The notes: generated by a model not told the origin, from the sequence alone. A stretch of DNA of 53,336 bases from Bacteroides reticulotermitis JCM 10512 (GCF_000517545.1 NZ_BAIV01000037.1:1-53336), one strand, 5' to 3'; shown: positions 36,335 through 46,097, counted from the first letter of the stretch. Made by a program: numbers and translations.

Positions 36335-36413
36335 TTTCAATATTTATTACATACGATATATGCAAGGTTACTCACTTATGGTTATTCGTAGGGCTGCTTT
36401 AAACATATTTCCA

Positions 36414-37007
36414 TTACGGCAACCAATCCAAGCTATTTGTCAGCGGATTGTTTTTTCTCCATTGTTCCAGTTCTTCGTAAGTGCGAACTCCACCCACGAA
36501 AACAGCATGATAGATTTCTATGCCGGGAATCTGTACACCGTCCGGCACATCGAATTTAATTTGAAGGATGGTTTGCTTGATTTCCCGGGTAAGTCGGTTC
36601 GTTATGGCAGCAGTTACTTTTTCAACCACACCGTCATATTTTGAGCCTTTACGAATGTGGATCATGTCGAACTTCCATGTGTTCCTGTCCTCATCTTCGT
36701 AGAGGACGTGCCATTCGATACACTCTTCTTCTGTCTGAATCAGATTCTTATAGTGAACTTCCTTTAAAGAGAGCCGTTCAGCAAGATTTTGCATGACGGA
36801 AAAACTTTCTGCAATATCGAGCTTATCAGTATATATATGCAAGTCTATATCCCTACTCTTTGCCAACAGACCGGATTTAAGCGAGCCTACCAGATGAACA
36901 GTTGCCCCAATATGTTCCCATGCCGGAATAATACCAGTATGTTCCAGTATCTTCCAAGCGGTTTGCTGATTATGTAGGGCAAGTTCAAGAATATCCATAT
37001 CGTTCAT
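36414..37007 (-). CDS. nucleotidyltransferase-fold protein
   Basis: 197 aa from ATG 37007 (MNDMDILELALHNQQ). It has the pol-beta-type signature VGSLKSGLLAKSRDIDLHIY (GS...D-x-D), followed by helical segments and a conserved C-terminal IEIYHAVFVGGVRTYEELEQ. Probably transfers a nucleotide to an unknown substrate. A minus-strand -7 box TATCTTTG (plus 37018-37025) lies 10 bases before the start. The in-frame extension to 37028 overlaps that box and is rejected. Confidence 0.75.
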   Translation of the reverse strand: MNDMDILELALHNQQTAWKILEHTGIIPAWEHIGATVHLVGSLKSGLLAKSRDIDLHIYTDKLDIAESFSVMQNLAERLSLKEVHYKNLIQTEEECIEWHVLYEDEDRNTWKFDMIHIRKGSKYDGVVEKVTAAITNRLTREIKQTILQIKFDVPDGVQIPGIEIYHAVFVGGVRTYEELEQWRKNNPLTNSLDWLP

Positions 37008-37136
37008 TTTGAGCGTGCAAAGATACAAAACTTATGGATATATAGCTATAAATAGCCATTTCCTATCCTACCCGATTGCAGTAATTTTGCGCACCGTTTT
37101 GACTCTATTTTCATCCTTTAGCAATAAATTACTACG

Positions 37137-39185
37137 ATGTTCAATCAAACAGAGAAGCAAGAAAGAAGCTATTTACAGCAAATAATTGGTCGGCTGAAGA
37201 AGATAATCAGCCATACAGATGTGTCCGTGAAAGACCATGTAGATACATTGGCAGAGTACAAAGACTACCTTTGGAGTAATAAAGATATTGATCCGCATGA
37301 GATACGCTCCATGCGTGAAAGCATCCTGAATCATTTTGCCATAGGCGAAAGTGTAATTGACAAACGCCGACGGCTTGCCAAAATAGTGGATATTCCCTAC
37401 TTCGGACGAATCGACTTTCAAGAGAAGAGCGAGAACCGTCCGATAATCCCTGTTTATATCGGCATCCATACCTTTCACGATACTGAAAGCCGGACAACCG
37501 TGATTTATGATTGGCGAGCACCTATTTCAAGTATGTTCTACGATCACGAACTGGGCGAAGCATCTTATCAATCCCCATCGGGAGAGATAAAAGGGGATAT
37601 TTCGTTGAAACGCCAATACCGGATTCGGGCTGGAAAGATGGAATTTATGATTGAGAGTGCGCTGACCGTCCACGATGATATTCTGCAAAAGGAACTGAGT
37701 GCTAATGCAGATGATAAAATGAAGAACATTGTCGCCACCATCCAGCGGGAGCAGAACCGGATAATCCGTAATGAGGAAGCCCGAACGCTCATCATTCAGG
37801 GTGTAGCGGGTTCGGGTAAAACTTCTATTGCCCTGCACCGCATCGCCTACTTGCTGTATGCTTTTCAAGGTAGTATCTCTTCAAAAGACATCTTGATTAT
37901 TTCTCCGAACAAGGTGTTTGCCGATTACATTTCTAACGTCCTGCCCGAACTGGGCGAAGAAACCGTACCGGAATCCAGCATGGAACAGATACTTTCCGAA
38001 GTACTGAATCACAAATACAAATACCTTAGCTTTTTTGAGCAGGTGAATGAACTACTGACAAAACCAACACCGGACTTTATTGAGCGAATCGAGTATAAAT
38101 CCTATTTCGATTTCATCGCCAGTCTGGATCGCTTCATTCTACACATCGAAAACCACTATTTTAGAGCGGAAGATGTGAAGCTAACCAAACATATCACCGT
38201 CCCGGCTGAATTTATCGAAGAGCAATTCCACCGTTTCAACCGCTACCCCATGCGCCAACGGTTCGAGGCAATGACGGATTATATTCTCGATATGATGAAA
38301 GTACAGTATGCTTTTACTGTGACGACTGCCGAACGGAATTTCCTAAAAAAAGAGATTAAGCGAATGTTTGCTGGAAACAATGACTTGCAAGTCTATAAAG
38401 ATTTCTTCGCATGGATGGGTAAGCCGGAACTGTTTAAAATGCGGAAGAACCGCACACTTGAATATGCCGACTTAGCACCATTGGCGTATCTGCATATCGC
38501 TTTGGAAGGTGGTACAAAGAACTATGTTAAGCATTTGCTGGTAGATGAAATGCAAGATTATTCTCCAATCCAGTATAAGGTAATACAAAAGCTATTCCCT
38601 TGTCGGAAAACGGTATTGGGCGATACCAGCCAGTCGGTCAATCCTTATGGCTCGTCTACTGCAAATATGATTCAGAAAGCTCTTGTCACAGGTGAAGTGA
38701 TGAAGCTATGCAAAAGTTACCGCTCTACTTGCGAGATCACTGATTTTGCACAGAAAATACGGACAAATACCGATCTTGAACCAGTCGCACGGCACGGAGA
38801 GAAACCACGAGTACTACAATATAATAATGAGAAAGAAGAACTATCTTCCATCAAAGAATTAATTGTGACCTATCAGGCATCCGCCTACAAATCGCTGGGG
38901 ATTGTCTGCAAAACCGAATCGCAAGCCTGTAAGATGGCAGATAAATTGCAAATTCCTGATATTCATTTCCTATCGAACCAAAGTTCGGCTTTTGTGCAGG
39001 GTATTGTTATCACCTCTGTACACATGGCAAAGGGTTTGGAGTTTGATGAGGTAATTATTCCACAGACAGACGATAGGAATTATCATTCAGAGATCGACCG
39101 GAGTATGTTATATGTGGCGGTAACGAGGGCAATGCACCGTTTAACACTGACATATAGCGGAACAAAACACACGCCATTCATCTAA
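37137..39185 (+). CDS. HelD-family RNA polymerase-associated helicase-like ATPase
   Basis: 682 aa UvrD-like superfamily 1 protein of the HelD type. N-terminal coiled-coil arm (YLQQIIGRLKKIISHTDVSV), then RRLAKIVDIPYFGRIDF and TVIYDWRAPISSMFYDHELG, the typical HelD pre-motor block. Walker A GVAGSGKTS at residues 222-230, Walker B LLVDEMQDYSPIQY, and motif VI VAVTRAMHRLTLTY. HelD proteins release stalled RNA polymerase from DNA; in actinobacteria relatives give rifamycin tolerance. A -7 box TAATTTTG lies at 37082-37089. The frame is intact. Confidence 0.92.
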   Translation: MFNQTEKQERSYLQQIIGRLKKIISHTDVSVKDHVDTLAEYKDYLWSNKDIDPHEIRSMRESILNHFAIGESVIDKRRRLAKIVDIPYFGRIDFQEKSENRPIIPVYIGIHTFHDTESRTTVIYDWRAPISSMFYDHELGEASYQSPSGEIKGDISLKRQYRIRAGKMEFMIESALTVHDDILQKELSANADDKMKNIVATIQREQNRIIRNEEARTLIIQGVAGSGKTSIALHRIAYLLYAFQGSISSKDILIISPNKVFADYISNVLPELGEETVPESSMEQILSEVLNHKYKYLSFFEQVNELLTKPTPDFIERIEYKSYFDFIASLDRFILHIENHYFRAEDVKLTKHITVPAEFIEEQFHRFNRYPMRQRFEAMTDYILDMMKVQYAFTVTTAERNFLKKEIKRMFAGNNDLQVYKDFFAWMGKPELFKMRKNRTLEYADLAPLAYLHIALEGGTKNYVKHLLVDEMQDYSPIQYKVIQKLFPCRKTVLGDTSQSVNPYGSSTANMIQKALVTGEVMKLCKSYRSTCEITDFAQKIRTNTDLEPVARHGEKPRVLQYNNEKEELSSIKELIVTYQASAYKSLGIVCKTESQACKMADKLQIPDIHFLSNQSSAFVQGIVITSVHMAKGLEFDEVIIPQTDDRNYHSEIDRSMLYVAVTRAMHRLTLTYSGTKHTPFI

Positions 39186-39265
39186 ATTTTCGGCTTACTT
39201 TATTGTCATGCGGAGATTAACCTCTATATTTACCGCCATGCGCACAGCAGATTAGCGAAATAACG

Positions 39266-40099
39266 ATGAGAGAAAGCAAGATTTTATATCCGTCACCTAT
39301 ACTTTCCCAATACATTAAATACTATTGGGTGTTAAAGACCGATGAAGTAGAGCCAGTAACGGTACAGACTATTCCATCGGGGTGCATACATCTTGTTTTC
39401 CATCGGGGTGAGAATCTGAATATCCTATCAAAAGGTTTACAGCCAAAGAATTTCATTCGGGGACAGTTCTCAACTTATGGGAGCTTGATTTCAGAAGGTA
39501 ATATTGATATGATTGCCGTCATATTTCATCCTCTGGGGCTAAGCCCATTTGTGCGGTGTTCTATGAGTGAACTTTACAACCATTATATAGATGTAGAAGA
39601 TTTTGAAGATATTGAACTGAATCACCTGAAACGAAATATTTCTGCCGAACCAGCTGTTGAAACCTGCATCCGGTTAATTGAACGCTTTTTCATGCAACGG
39701 TTGGTCGATGCAGATTGTAATTACCAAAGAACGCAGCACGCTATCTGCCAAATAATCAATCAACCGCAAATTGATGTGAATACCCTTGCGGAAAGTACCT
39801 GTTTGGGATATAGGCAATTCAAGCGAGTATTTACCAACTATTTAGGAATGAGTCCTAAAGAGTATTATCGGGTAGTTCGTTTTCAGCGAACACTGTATCT
39901 ATTGCAGAATAATCCGGGGATGGAGTTCGTAGACTTGGCTTATTCGTGTGGCTTTTATGATTCTTCGCACTTGGTGAAAGACTTTAAAGAGTTTACAGGC
40001 TGTTCGCCTACTCAATATCTATCTTCTCGCTCTCCATATTCTACATTCTTTTCCGAAGATTGTAGGCTGAATGTTATTAAATCGCATAATCGTGCGTAG
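39266..40099 (+). CDS. AraC-family transcriptional regulator
   Basis: 277 aa. The N-terminal sensor domain is of the DUF6597 type (ILYPSPILSQYIKYYWVLKT, TIPSGCIHLVFHRGE). The C-terminal AraC HTH pair is TLAESTCLGYRQFKRVFTNY and FVDLAYSCGFYDSSHLVKDF, ending FTGCSPTQYLSS. It probably controls the downstream DinB, MATE and acetyltransferase genes, but no operator was identified. Confidence 0.9.
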   Translation: MRESKILYPSPILSQYIKYYWVLKTDEVEPVTVQTIPSGCIHLVFHRGENLNILSKGLQPKNFIRGQFSTYGSLISEGNIDMIAVIFHPLGLSPFVRCSMSELYNHYIDVEDFEDIELNHLKRNISAEPAVETCIRLIERFFMQRLVDADCNYQRTQHAICQIINQPQIDVNTLAESTCLGYRQFKRVFTNYLGMSPKEYYRVVRFQRTLYLLQNNPGMEFVDLAYSCGFYDSSHLVKDFKEFTGCSPTQYLSSRSPYSTFFSEDCRLNVIKSHNRA

Positions 40100-40182
40100 T
40101 CATTTGTGATAAAGTCAGTTTTTTACAAGTGGATGATAGGCAAAGAACTTACTTTTGCAGAAGTATTTAAAATTAGAAAGTT

Positions 40183-40656
40183 ATGCAAGAAAATAGTTTT
40201 ACTCACGTAACCACTGGCATCGCACAGGTTATTGAAACAGAAGAGAGTTTGTTAAGTAGTTTGCCCGTAGAGATTATCACACAAAGGCGAAATACGCAGA
40301 ATCGCACCATCAAGCAGATTCTCGGTCACTTGATTGATTCGGCATCCAATAATCACCAACGCATGGTTCGGTTGCAATATAGCAAAGACCTGCTTTTCTT
40401 CCCTGATTATACACAGGATAATGACTTGTGGATAGCTTTGCAAGATTATCAGAATGCAGACTGGGCTAACTTAATCCAGTTATGGAAGTGTTACAATCTG
40501 CACATCATCCAGGTGATTCACTCGATAGATAAGAGTAGACTGGATAGTAACTGGTGCGACTTTACAGGAGCAAAGGTTACATTAAGAGAAATGATAGAGG
40601 GATATTTGGGACATTTGCACCTACATATAAAAGAAATCCATGAATTGATAGATTGA
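40183..40656 (+). CDS. DinB-family protein
   Basis: 157 aa, four-helix DinB/YfiT-like fold. The metal-ligand histidines can be placed in IKQILGHLIDSASNNHQRMV and in the C-terminal GYLGHLHLHIKEIHELI. Such proteins are often thiol- or metal-dependent transferases, and several accompany antibiotic tolerance genes. The actual reaction is unknown. It lies 83 bases after araC-like on the same strand. Confidence 0.85.
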   Translation: MQENSFTHVTTGIAQVIETEESLLSSLPVEIITQRRNTQNRTIKQILGHLIDSASNNHQRMVRLQYSKDLLFFPDYTQDNDLWIALQDYQNADWANLIQLWKCYNLHIIQVIHSIDKSRLDSNWCDFTGAKVTLREMIEGYLGHLHLHIKEIHELID

Positions 40657-40894
40657 ATTTCTTAATTTTTCATACATTTGCGTTATATCAACTAACAAAT
40701 AGTATTCACTTCTTATGAAACTCTGCATATAGCTACGCTCCTGCGAATAGCCCCCTTCAAGAAAGCTATTCAGCTATTTGACAAATAACGATTTATTTGC
40801 CACAGAGATTTTATATCCTTTTATTTATGAATTTACGAGCTGGCAGACCATGTTATGCAGGTCTGTTCGTATCGTGCTATTTTGCAGTTGAGCA
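40657..40894. other. intergenic region before MATE gene with hairpin
   Basis: Contains GAATAGC (40745-40751) / GCTATTC (40765-40771), a 7-bp stem followed by no T-run. Possibly a leader structure; no start or stop codon arrangement of an obvious leader peptide was found. Confidence 0.35.
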
Positions 40895-42187
40895 ATGAAT
40901 TATACATATAAACAATTATGGCTCATCAACTTTCCAGTAATGATGAGCATTTTAATGGAGCAGTTAATCAATATAACGGATGCTGTCTTTTTAGGTCACG
41001 TAGGCGAGGTGGAATTGGGAGCATCCGCTATAGCCGGAATTTATTATCTGGCGGTCTATATGCTGGGCTTCGGGTTCAGTATTGGATTGCAAGTAATGAT
41101 TGCCCGCAGAAACGGGGAGCAGAATTATAATGCAACAGGAAAGACTTTCTTTCAGGGGCTATTCTTTTTATCGGGATTAGCCGTCTTGCTTTGCCTATTG
41201 ATTCATGCCGTTTCTCCATATCTATTGAAACGATTAATTTCCTCGCCGGAGATTTATCAAGCGGTAGTCCGCTATTTAGACTGGCGCAGCTTCGGGCTGT
41301 TGTTCTCATTTCCTTTTCTGGCTATCCGGTCTTTCTTCGTTGGGATAACGCACACAAAAGCCTTATCGTGGTCGGCTGTTACTGCGGTGACGATTAATAT
41401 CCCGCTGAACTACTTTTTAATATTTACACTGGAATTAGGCATTTCGGGAGCAGCCATCGCTTCATCTTTAGCGGAAATGGGTTCTTTGATTGTGCTTTGT
41501 ATCTACACAAAAGCGAAGATTGACAAAGACAAATACGGATTGAAGCCCGTTTATGATGGACGGTTACTTATCAAAGTCCTGAATTTGTCTGTGTGGAGTA
41601 TGCTCCATGCTTTTATCAGTGTAGCTCCTTGGTTTCTATTTTTCGTAGCAATCGAGCATTTAGGGAAAACAGAGTTGGCTATTTCCAATATCACCCGAAG
41701 CGTATCGGCAATCTTTTTCGTAATTGCCAATTCCTTTGCTGTCACTACGGGTTCATTAGTGAGCAATGCTATTGGAGCAGGAGGGAGAAAAGAACTTTTC
41801 CCGATTTGCCACAAGGTTCTGAAATTGGGATATGCTGTTGGCATCCCATTCGTAGTAGTAGCTTTGCTCTGCAACCGTTGGATTGTCAGTTTCTACACCG
41901 ATAATGAGCTATTGATAGAATTAGCATTTGCTCCTTTCGTGGTGATGCTATTGAATTACACGTTTGCACTACCCGGCTATGTATATCTTAATGCTGTCGG
42001 GGGAACAGGAAAAACCAAAATCACCTTTCTGTTTCAGGTGACAACCACCTGTGTCTATTTAGTGTATCTCTATTGGTTGAGCTCCTGTATAGATGCATCT
42101 TTACCCCTCTACTTGACGGCAGAATATCTGTTTGTGAGCCTGCTAGCACTTCAATCTATCATTTATCTAAAAAGTAAACACTATTAA
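40895..42187 (+). CDS. MATE-family multidrug efflux transporter
   Basis: 430 aa, 12 hydrophobic helices in two repeats. The N-terminal repeat starts FPVMMSILMEQLINITDAVF followed by LGHVGEVELGASAI, a classic MATE start; the second repeat has ELAISNITRSVSAIFFVIAN. An antiporter exporting drugs or metabolites with Na+ or H+. It lies 13 bases upstream of a Vat-type acetyltransferase, so export and inactivation genes are paired. Confidence 0.93.
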   Translation: MNYTYKQLWLINFPVMMSILMEQLINITDAVFLGHVGEVELGASAIAGIYYLAVYMLGFGFSIGLQVMIARRNGEQNYNATGKTFFQGLFFLSGLAVLLCLLIHAVSPYLLKRLISSPEIYQAVVRYLDWRSFGLLFSFPFLAIRSFFVGITHTKALSWSAVTAVTINIPLNYFLIFTLELGISGAAIASSLAEMGSLIVLCIYTKAKIDKDKYGLKPVYDGRLLIKVLNLSVWSMLHAFISVAPWFLFFVAIEHLGKTELAISNITRSVSAIFFVIANSFAVTTGSLVSNAIGAGGRKELFPICHKVLKLGYAVGIPFVVVALLCNRWIVSFYTDNELLIELAFAPFVVMLLNYTFALPGYVYLNAVGGTGKTKITFLFQVTTTCVYLVYLYWLSSCIDASLPLYLTAEYLFVSLLALQSIIYLKSKHY

Positions 42188-42200
42188 AACGAATCAAGTT

Positions 42201-42842
42201 ATGATGACAAAAATATATCCACGCACCGGAGATAAGCAAACGGTATATCTGAATGCCGTGATTAAAGATTCACAGATAGAGGTAGGCGATTATACCATTT
42301 ACAATGATTTTGTAGCTGATCCCTTGCTATTTGAGAAGAACAATGTACTTTATCATTATCCCATTCATCAGGAGAAGTTAATCATTGGCAAGTTCTGTTC
42401 TATTGCCTGTGGCACGAAGTTTCTGTTTAATTGCGCCAATCATACATTGAAATCTCTGTCTACCTATACCTTCCCTCTATTCTATGAAGAATGGGAATTG
42501 GAAAAGTCGAATATTACTACTGCATGGGACAACAAAGGCGATATTGTGATCGGCAATGACGTATGGATCGGCTACGAAGCTGTGATTATGGCGGGTGTTC
42601 ATATCGGTGATGGTGCTATTATTGCCGCACGTGCCGTAGTGCCGAAAGATGTCCCACCTTATACGATTGTGGGCGGCACTCCTTCCAAAGAAATACGAAA
42701 ACGCTTTGACGCAGAGGTAATTCAACAATTACTCATACTGAAATGGTGGAATTGGTCTACTGATAAAATACGCCAGTGCTTACCATATATTGCAGAGGGA
42801 AAAATGGATGAATTACTTACCAGAAATAAAGAGAGATTATGA
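42201..42842 (+). CDS. Vat/CatB-type xenobiotic O-acetyltransferase
   Basis: 213 aa left-handed beta-helix acetyltransferase: hexapeptide repeats VIGNDVWIGYEAVIMAGVHI, GDGAIIAARAVVPKDVPPYT and IVGGTPSKEIRKRF; the catalytic-His region CANHTLKSLSTYTFPLF matches streptogramin A (Vat) and CatB chloramphenicol acetyltransferases. Chromosomal relatives often have no proven drug substrate. In operon with MATE; a resistance role is likely but unproven. Confidence 0.88.
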   Translation: MMTKIYPRTGDKQTVYLNAVIKDSQIEVGDYTIYNDFVADPLLFEKNNVLYHYPIHQEKLIIGKFCSIACGTKFLFNCANHTLKSLSTYTFPLFYEEWELEKSNITTAWDNKGDIVIGNDVWIGYEAVIMAGVHIGDGAIIAARAVVPKDVPPYTIVGGTPSKEIRKRFDAEVIQQLLILKWWNWSTDKIRQCLPYIAEGKMDELLTRNKERL

Positions 42843-43107
42843 ACTATATAAAGAAACGATTGACAAGGATTGATGCAAGTTTCAGTTCTTCTGTATAGCT
42901 ACATTTCGCTATTTTAGAACTCATGCCAGTGGATTATATTTGTAAGAAGCAGGAATTTGAAGTTCACCATTTCTGGAATTGCGACCAATAAGGCTGAATA
43001 CCCCTTGAATCATTCTGATTAACAGAGGAACTACAAACAAAACAAGAAATCATTCAGCATACAAAGCTAGTGCTTTGATATATATAATTTATTCACAATT
43101 AAATTTT

Positions 43108-43341
43108 ATGCCTATGAATGATTTATTGAGAGCGAGGTTTTTCATCTTACTGGCTGACACCTCAGAAGAAGTTATTAACACAGAAATGCAAGATGCTTAT
43201 GAAGATTTTGTGAAGCAAATAGTAACAATTAACAATTCGGAAGATTACACTCATATCTTCCGGATGCTTAATCTCACCCGTATTGAGATAGCCCCATTAA
43301 AGGGGTTGTATCAGGATGGGCAGGGGAAAAAATGTACCTAA
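43108..43341 (+). CDS. N-terminal half of an RteC-like protein or separate small gene
   Basis: 77 aa from ATG 43108 (MPMNDLLRARFFILLADTSE), helical, soluble. It overlaps the following RteC-like ORF by 26 bases in another frame. The overlap contains AAAAAA in GGGGAAAAAATG; removing one A would join QDGQGK directly to NVPKNLYIHKAL and give one protein of about 217 aa, close to RteC size. Either two overlapping genes or one gene with an extra A. Confidence 0.55.
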   Translation: MPMNDLLRARFFILLADTSEEVINTEMQDAYEDFVKQIVTINNSEDYTHIFRMLNLTRIEIAPLKGLYQDGQGKKCT

Positions 43342-43738
43342 AAATCTATACATTCACAAAGCATTATCCTTAATTGATGCAGAATTAGAGTTACTCAACC
43401 TGAAAATTACCCATCCCGAACAGTTTAATTCGCCTGTGTCTACAGAGTTCAAGTCAGACCTGTATGTAATTCCTAAGTCAAAAGACTTGGGATTTATTGG
43501 TATTGCTGAAATTGTACTTGGTTTGTTTCTTCAAGGAGAGATTACCGGAAAGAATGGAAAGCCCGTATCAGAGGCTTGTTTAGCTCGTGGCTTTGAGCAA
43601 CTTTTCAATCTGAAATTTGGTAGTATCTACGATAAGATTGGTGAAGTGTTTACTCGTAAACCGTACAATCTTACTAAAACATTGGACGCTTTGCGAAATG
43701 CTATTGGTAGAGAAGACCGTAAACGGAAGAATAAATAA
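43316..43738 (+). CDS. RteC-like regulator (C-terminal domain)
   Basis: 140 aa. The C-terminal part (GIAEIVLGLFLQGEITGKNG, ARGFEQLFNLKFGSIYDKI, VFTRKPYNLTKTLDALRNAI) fits the RteC C-terminal domain, which in CTnDOT binds the excision operon promoter. Here it opens the mobilisation module, so it may control the mob genes or excision. See the preceding entry for the possible missing N-terminus. Confidence 0.6.
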   Translation: MGRGKNVPKNLYIHKALSLIDAELELLNLKITHPEQFNSPVSTEFKSDLYVIPKSKDLGFIGIAEIVLGLFLQGEITGKNGKPVSEACLARGFEQLFNLKFGSIYDKIGEVFTRKPYNLTKTLDALRNAIGREDRKRKNK

Positions 43739-43799
43739 AGATTAGAAAAGATGATTCTGCAAATTGTTTATTTATAGCAGTTTATAAACCATTTTTCGG

Positions 43800-43824
43800 G
43801 GAGTAGGTAACTACTCCTCTTTTT
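43800..43824 (+). terminator. terminator after RteC-like gene
   Basis: GGAGTAG-GTAA-CTACTCC stem (43800-43817) followed by TCTTTTT. Confidence 0.75.
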
Positions 43825-43900
43825 CTGCAACCTTGTTTTGCAGAACTTTGCTTCATCAATCGATTGAAAACAATAATGTTAAACTAAAAATTGAAGCAAA

Positions 43901-44233
43901 ATGTATATAGACAACGAAAACTTCGAGAAGTGGATGGAGAAGCTATCCAAGAAACTCACCGAGATCGGGCAAGACCTGAAATCTCTTATCAATATCGATA
44001 CTGTATTCGATGAAAACGAAAAGCTATTGGATAATCAAGACTTAGCCTTTCTGTTGAAAGCATCTTTCAGAACCCTACAACGCTATCGGGCGAAAGGTGT
44101 ACTTCCCTACTTTACCATCGGGCGAAAAACGTATTATAAAGCCAGCGATATCCGGGCTTTTGTTCGTGAATATGCCGATTCTCAAACCTACAAACAGTTT
44201 GAAAAAGCAAATCAGTTGGCAAATCAGCCCTGA
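43901..44233 (+). CDS. helix-turn-helix protein of the mobilisation module
   Basis: 110 aa. A C-terminal excisionase-type HTH_17 (NQDLAFLLKASFRTLQRYRA, then GRKTYYKASDIRAFV) follows a helical N-terminus. Similar in layout to the ICE HTH genes but not close in sequence. It is probably a Xis-like or regulatory factor. An oriT-like hairpin cluster follows, then the mob genes. Confidence 0.8.
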   Translation: MYIDNENFEKWMEKLSKKLTEIGQDLKSLINIDTVFDENEKLLDNQDLAFLLKASFRTLQRYRAKGVLPYFTIGRKTYYKASDIRAFVREYADSQTYKQFEKANQLANQP

Positions 44234-44294
44234 TAGCAAAAAGTAGCAGAGGAAAGCAGCCTGTGTTCGGGCTATTCCTTTGTGCTGCCACCCC

Positions 44295-44408
44295 GATTTA
44301 GCAGAAACTGCTTCACCTATCGGCTCAGCCCGTTTCGCTAAATCGAGCAAGAGGGAACTGGACAAGTCCTGTTCTTCCCTCTTGCTGCGGGGCAAAGCCT
44401 TCGGCTTT
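44295..44408. other. candidate oriT of the mobilisation module
   Basis: Three inverted repeats between the HTH and mob genes: GATTTAGC/GCTAAATC (44295-44302, 44337-44344); AGCAAGAGGGAA/TTCCCTCTTGCT (44346-44357, 44375-44386), perfect over 12 bp; and AAAGCC-TTC-GGCTTT (44394-44408). It is GC-richer than its surroundings. oriT sites typically sit just upstream of the mob genes. The nick site is not identified. Confidence 0.6.
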
Positions 44409-44515
44409 AGCGTGTTACAAGAATACGCTGTAATGACACCTGTAATAAGCATTTTCTTTGCAATACTTATTATCAGGTATTTATCTATTCATATTTCTAT
44501 AATAAAGTAATTACT

Positions 44516-45100
44516 ATGCCAAACAGCAGTCGAAAAACGATATTCACTACCATTTCCATAGATCAGGAAACGGCAGCTTTGGTAGAGAAGATATGCAAAC
44601 GCTATTCACTGAAAAAGAGTGAAGTTGTAAAGTTGGCGTTTGGGTATATAGATAAGGCACGTATCAACCCATCCGAAGCACCTGAATCAGTAAAATCGGA
44701 ACTGGCGAAAATAAATAAGAGGCAGGATGATATTATCCGCTTCATCCGTCACTATGAGGAAGAACAACTGAATCCCATGATACGGGCAACAAATTCTATC
44801 GCTTTGCGTTTCGATGCTATCGGCAAAACTTTGGAAACTCTTATTCTCTCTCAACTGGAAACCAGCCAGGAGAGACAAACAGCCGTACTGAAAAAGTTAA
44901 GCGAACAGTTCGGCAATCATGCCGATGTGATAAACAATCAGTCCAAGCAGATTAACGCACTCTACCAGATACATCAAAGAGATTATAAAAAGTTGCTTCG
45001 ACTGATACAACTTTATTCAGAACTATCTGCTTGCGGTGTGATGGATAGTAAAAGAAAAGAGAACCTGAAAGTCGAAATCAATAAATTGATAAATACATAG
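44516..45100 (+). CDS. MobB/BtgB-like mobilisation accessory protein
   Basis: 194 aa. The N-terminus looks like a ribbon-helix-helix DNA-binding domain (TTISIDQETAALVEKICKRY, then SLKKSEVVKLAFGYI), followed by long helices (DDIIRFIRHYEEEQLNPMIR). This resembles the BtgB-type protein that binds oriT with the relaxase in Bacteroides mobilisable elements. It lies 4 bases before the relaxase gene. Confidence 0.75.
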   Translation: MPNSSRKTIFTTISIDQETAALVEKICKRYSLKKSEVVKLAFGYIDKARINPSEAPESVKSELAKINKRQDDIIRFIRHYEEEQLNPMIRATNSIALRFDAIGKTLETLILSQLETSQERQTAVLKKLSEQFGNHADVINNQSKQINALYQIHQRDYKKLLRLIQLYSELSACGVMDSKRKENLKVEINKLINT

Positions 45101-45104
45101 GATT

Positions 45105-46055
45105 ATGCACATAGACTTTGCCTCGCCATCAAACGGAACATATAATAATTCTGGGAGCTGCCGGCAGCTAGCTAATTACTGTGAGCATGAAGATTTAGAA
45201 CGTATGGAGAAAGGAATCTATACCGAAGGCTTTTTCAATCTGGCAGATGATAATATCTACAAATCAAAGGTTATTAAGGATATAGATACCAATATCGGGC
45301 AATTACTGAAAACGGATGCTAAGTTTTTTGCTATCCATGTCAGCCCATCGGAAAGTGAACTTCGGGCAATGGGGAACACTGAACAGGAGAAAGCCGAAGC
45401 GATGAAACGCTATATCAGGGAAGTATTCATTCCTGAATATGCCAATAACTTTAACAAAGGGCTATCCGAAGCAGATATAAAGTTTTACGGCAAAATTCAT
45501 TTCAACCGTAGCCGTTCCGACAACGAACTGAATATGCACTGTCATTTGATTGTGAGCCGTAAAGACCAGACTAGCAAAAAGAAGTTATCACCGCTCACCA
45601 ACCACAAGAACACCAAGAACGGAGTAATAACAGGTGGTTTTGACCGTATGAACCTATTTCAACAGGCAGAACGAGGATTTGATAAGCTATTCAGCTACAA
45701 CCGCCAACAATCCGAATCGTTCGACTATCACAACACGATGAAGAATGGATCTATATCCGAGCAGCTTAATTTGCAAGTACAAGAATTTCAATCCAGTGAA
45801 AGAAAAATAAAAAACTTGCTTTCTATCAATCTTGAAAACAAGGAAGCAAGTTATCAGGCTTTCAATACTAAATGTAAAATTGATGAAAAACAAGATAAAC
45901 ATATTCCTACTCATCAATTCAACGATCAAAAAAACAATCTATCTTCTGGTTCGCTAATCTCTTTTATTTCATCAGGGACTGATTCTTCACTAAATCTCAT
46001 CATTCAGGAAAAACATATACCCAAAAAGAAAAAGAAGAAAGGTCGTAGGCTATAA
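45105..46055 (+). CDS. DUF5712/MobA-type relaxase
   Basis: 316 aa. The DUF5712/BtgA-like mobilisation domain starts MHIDFASPSNGTYNNSGSCR; the histidine triad region is FNRSRSDNELNMHCHLIVSR (H-x-H within NMHCHL), expected to bind the metal of a relaxase. The C-terminal 90 residues are low-complexity, ending in a Lys-rich tail (KKKKKKGRRL), probably DNA-binding. No coupling protein is present, so transfer would depend on a helper. The following defence operon starts 114 bases later. Confidence 0.8.
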   Translation: MHIDFASPSNGTYNNSGSCRQLANYCEHEDLERMEKGIYTEGFFNLADDNIYKSKVIKDIDTNIGQLLKTDAKFFAIHVSPSESELRAMGNTEQEKAEAMKRYIREVFIPEYANNFNKGLSEADIKFYGKIHFNRSRSDNELNMHCHLIVSRKDQTSKKKLSPLTNHKNTKNGVITGGFDRMNLFQQAERGFDKLFSYNRQQSESFDYHNTMKNGSISEQLNLQVQEFQSSERKIKNLLSINLENKEASYQAFNTKCKIDEKQDKHIPTHQFNDQKNNLSSGSLISFISSGTDSSLNLIIQEKHIPKKKKKKGRRL

Positions 46056-46097
46056 TTTTCCGATCATCATTCCATCTAAACAAAAAAAGCTGTATAA

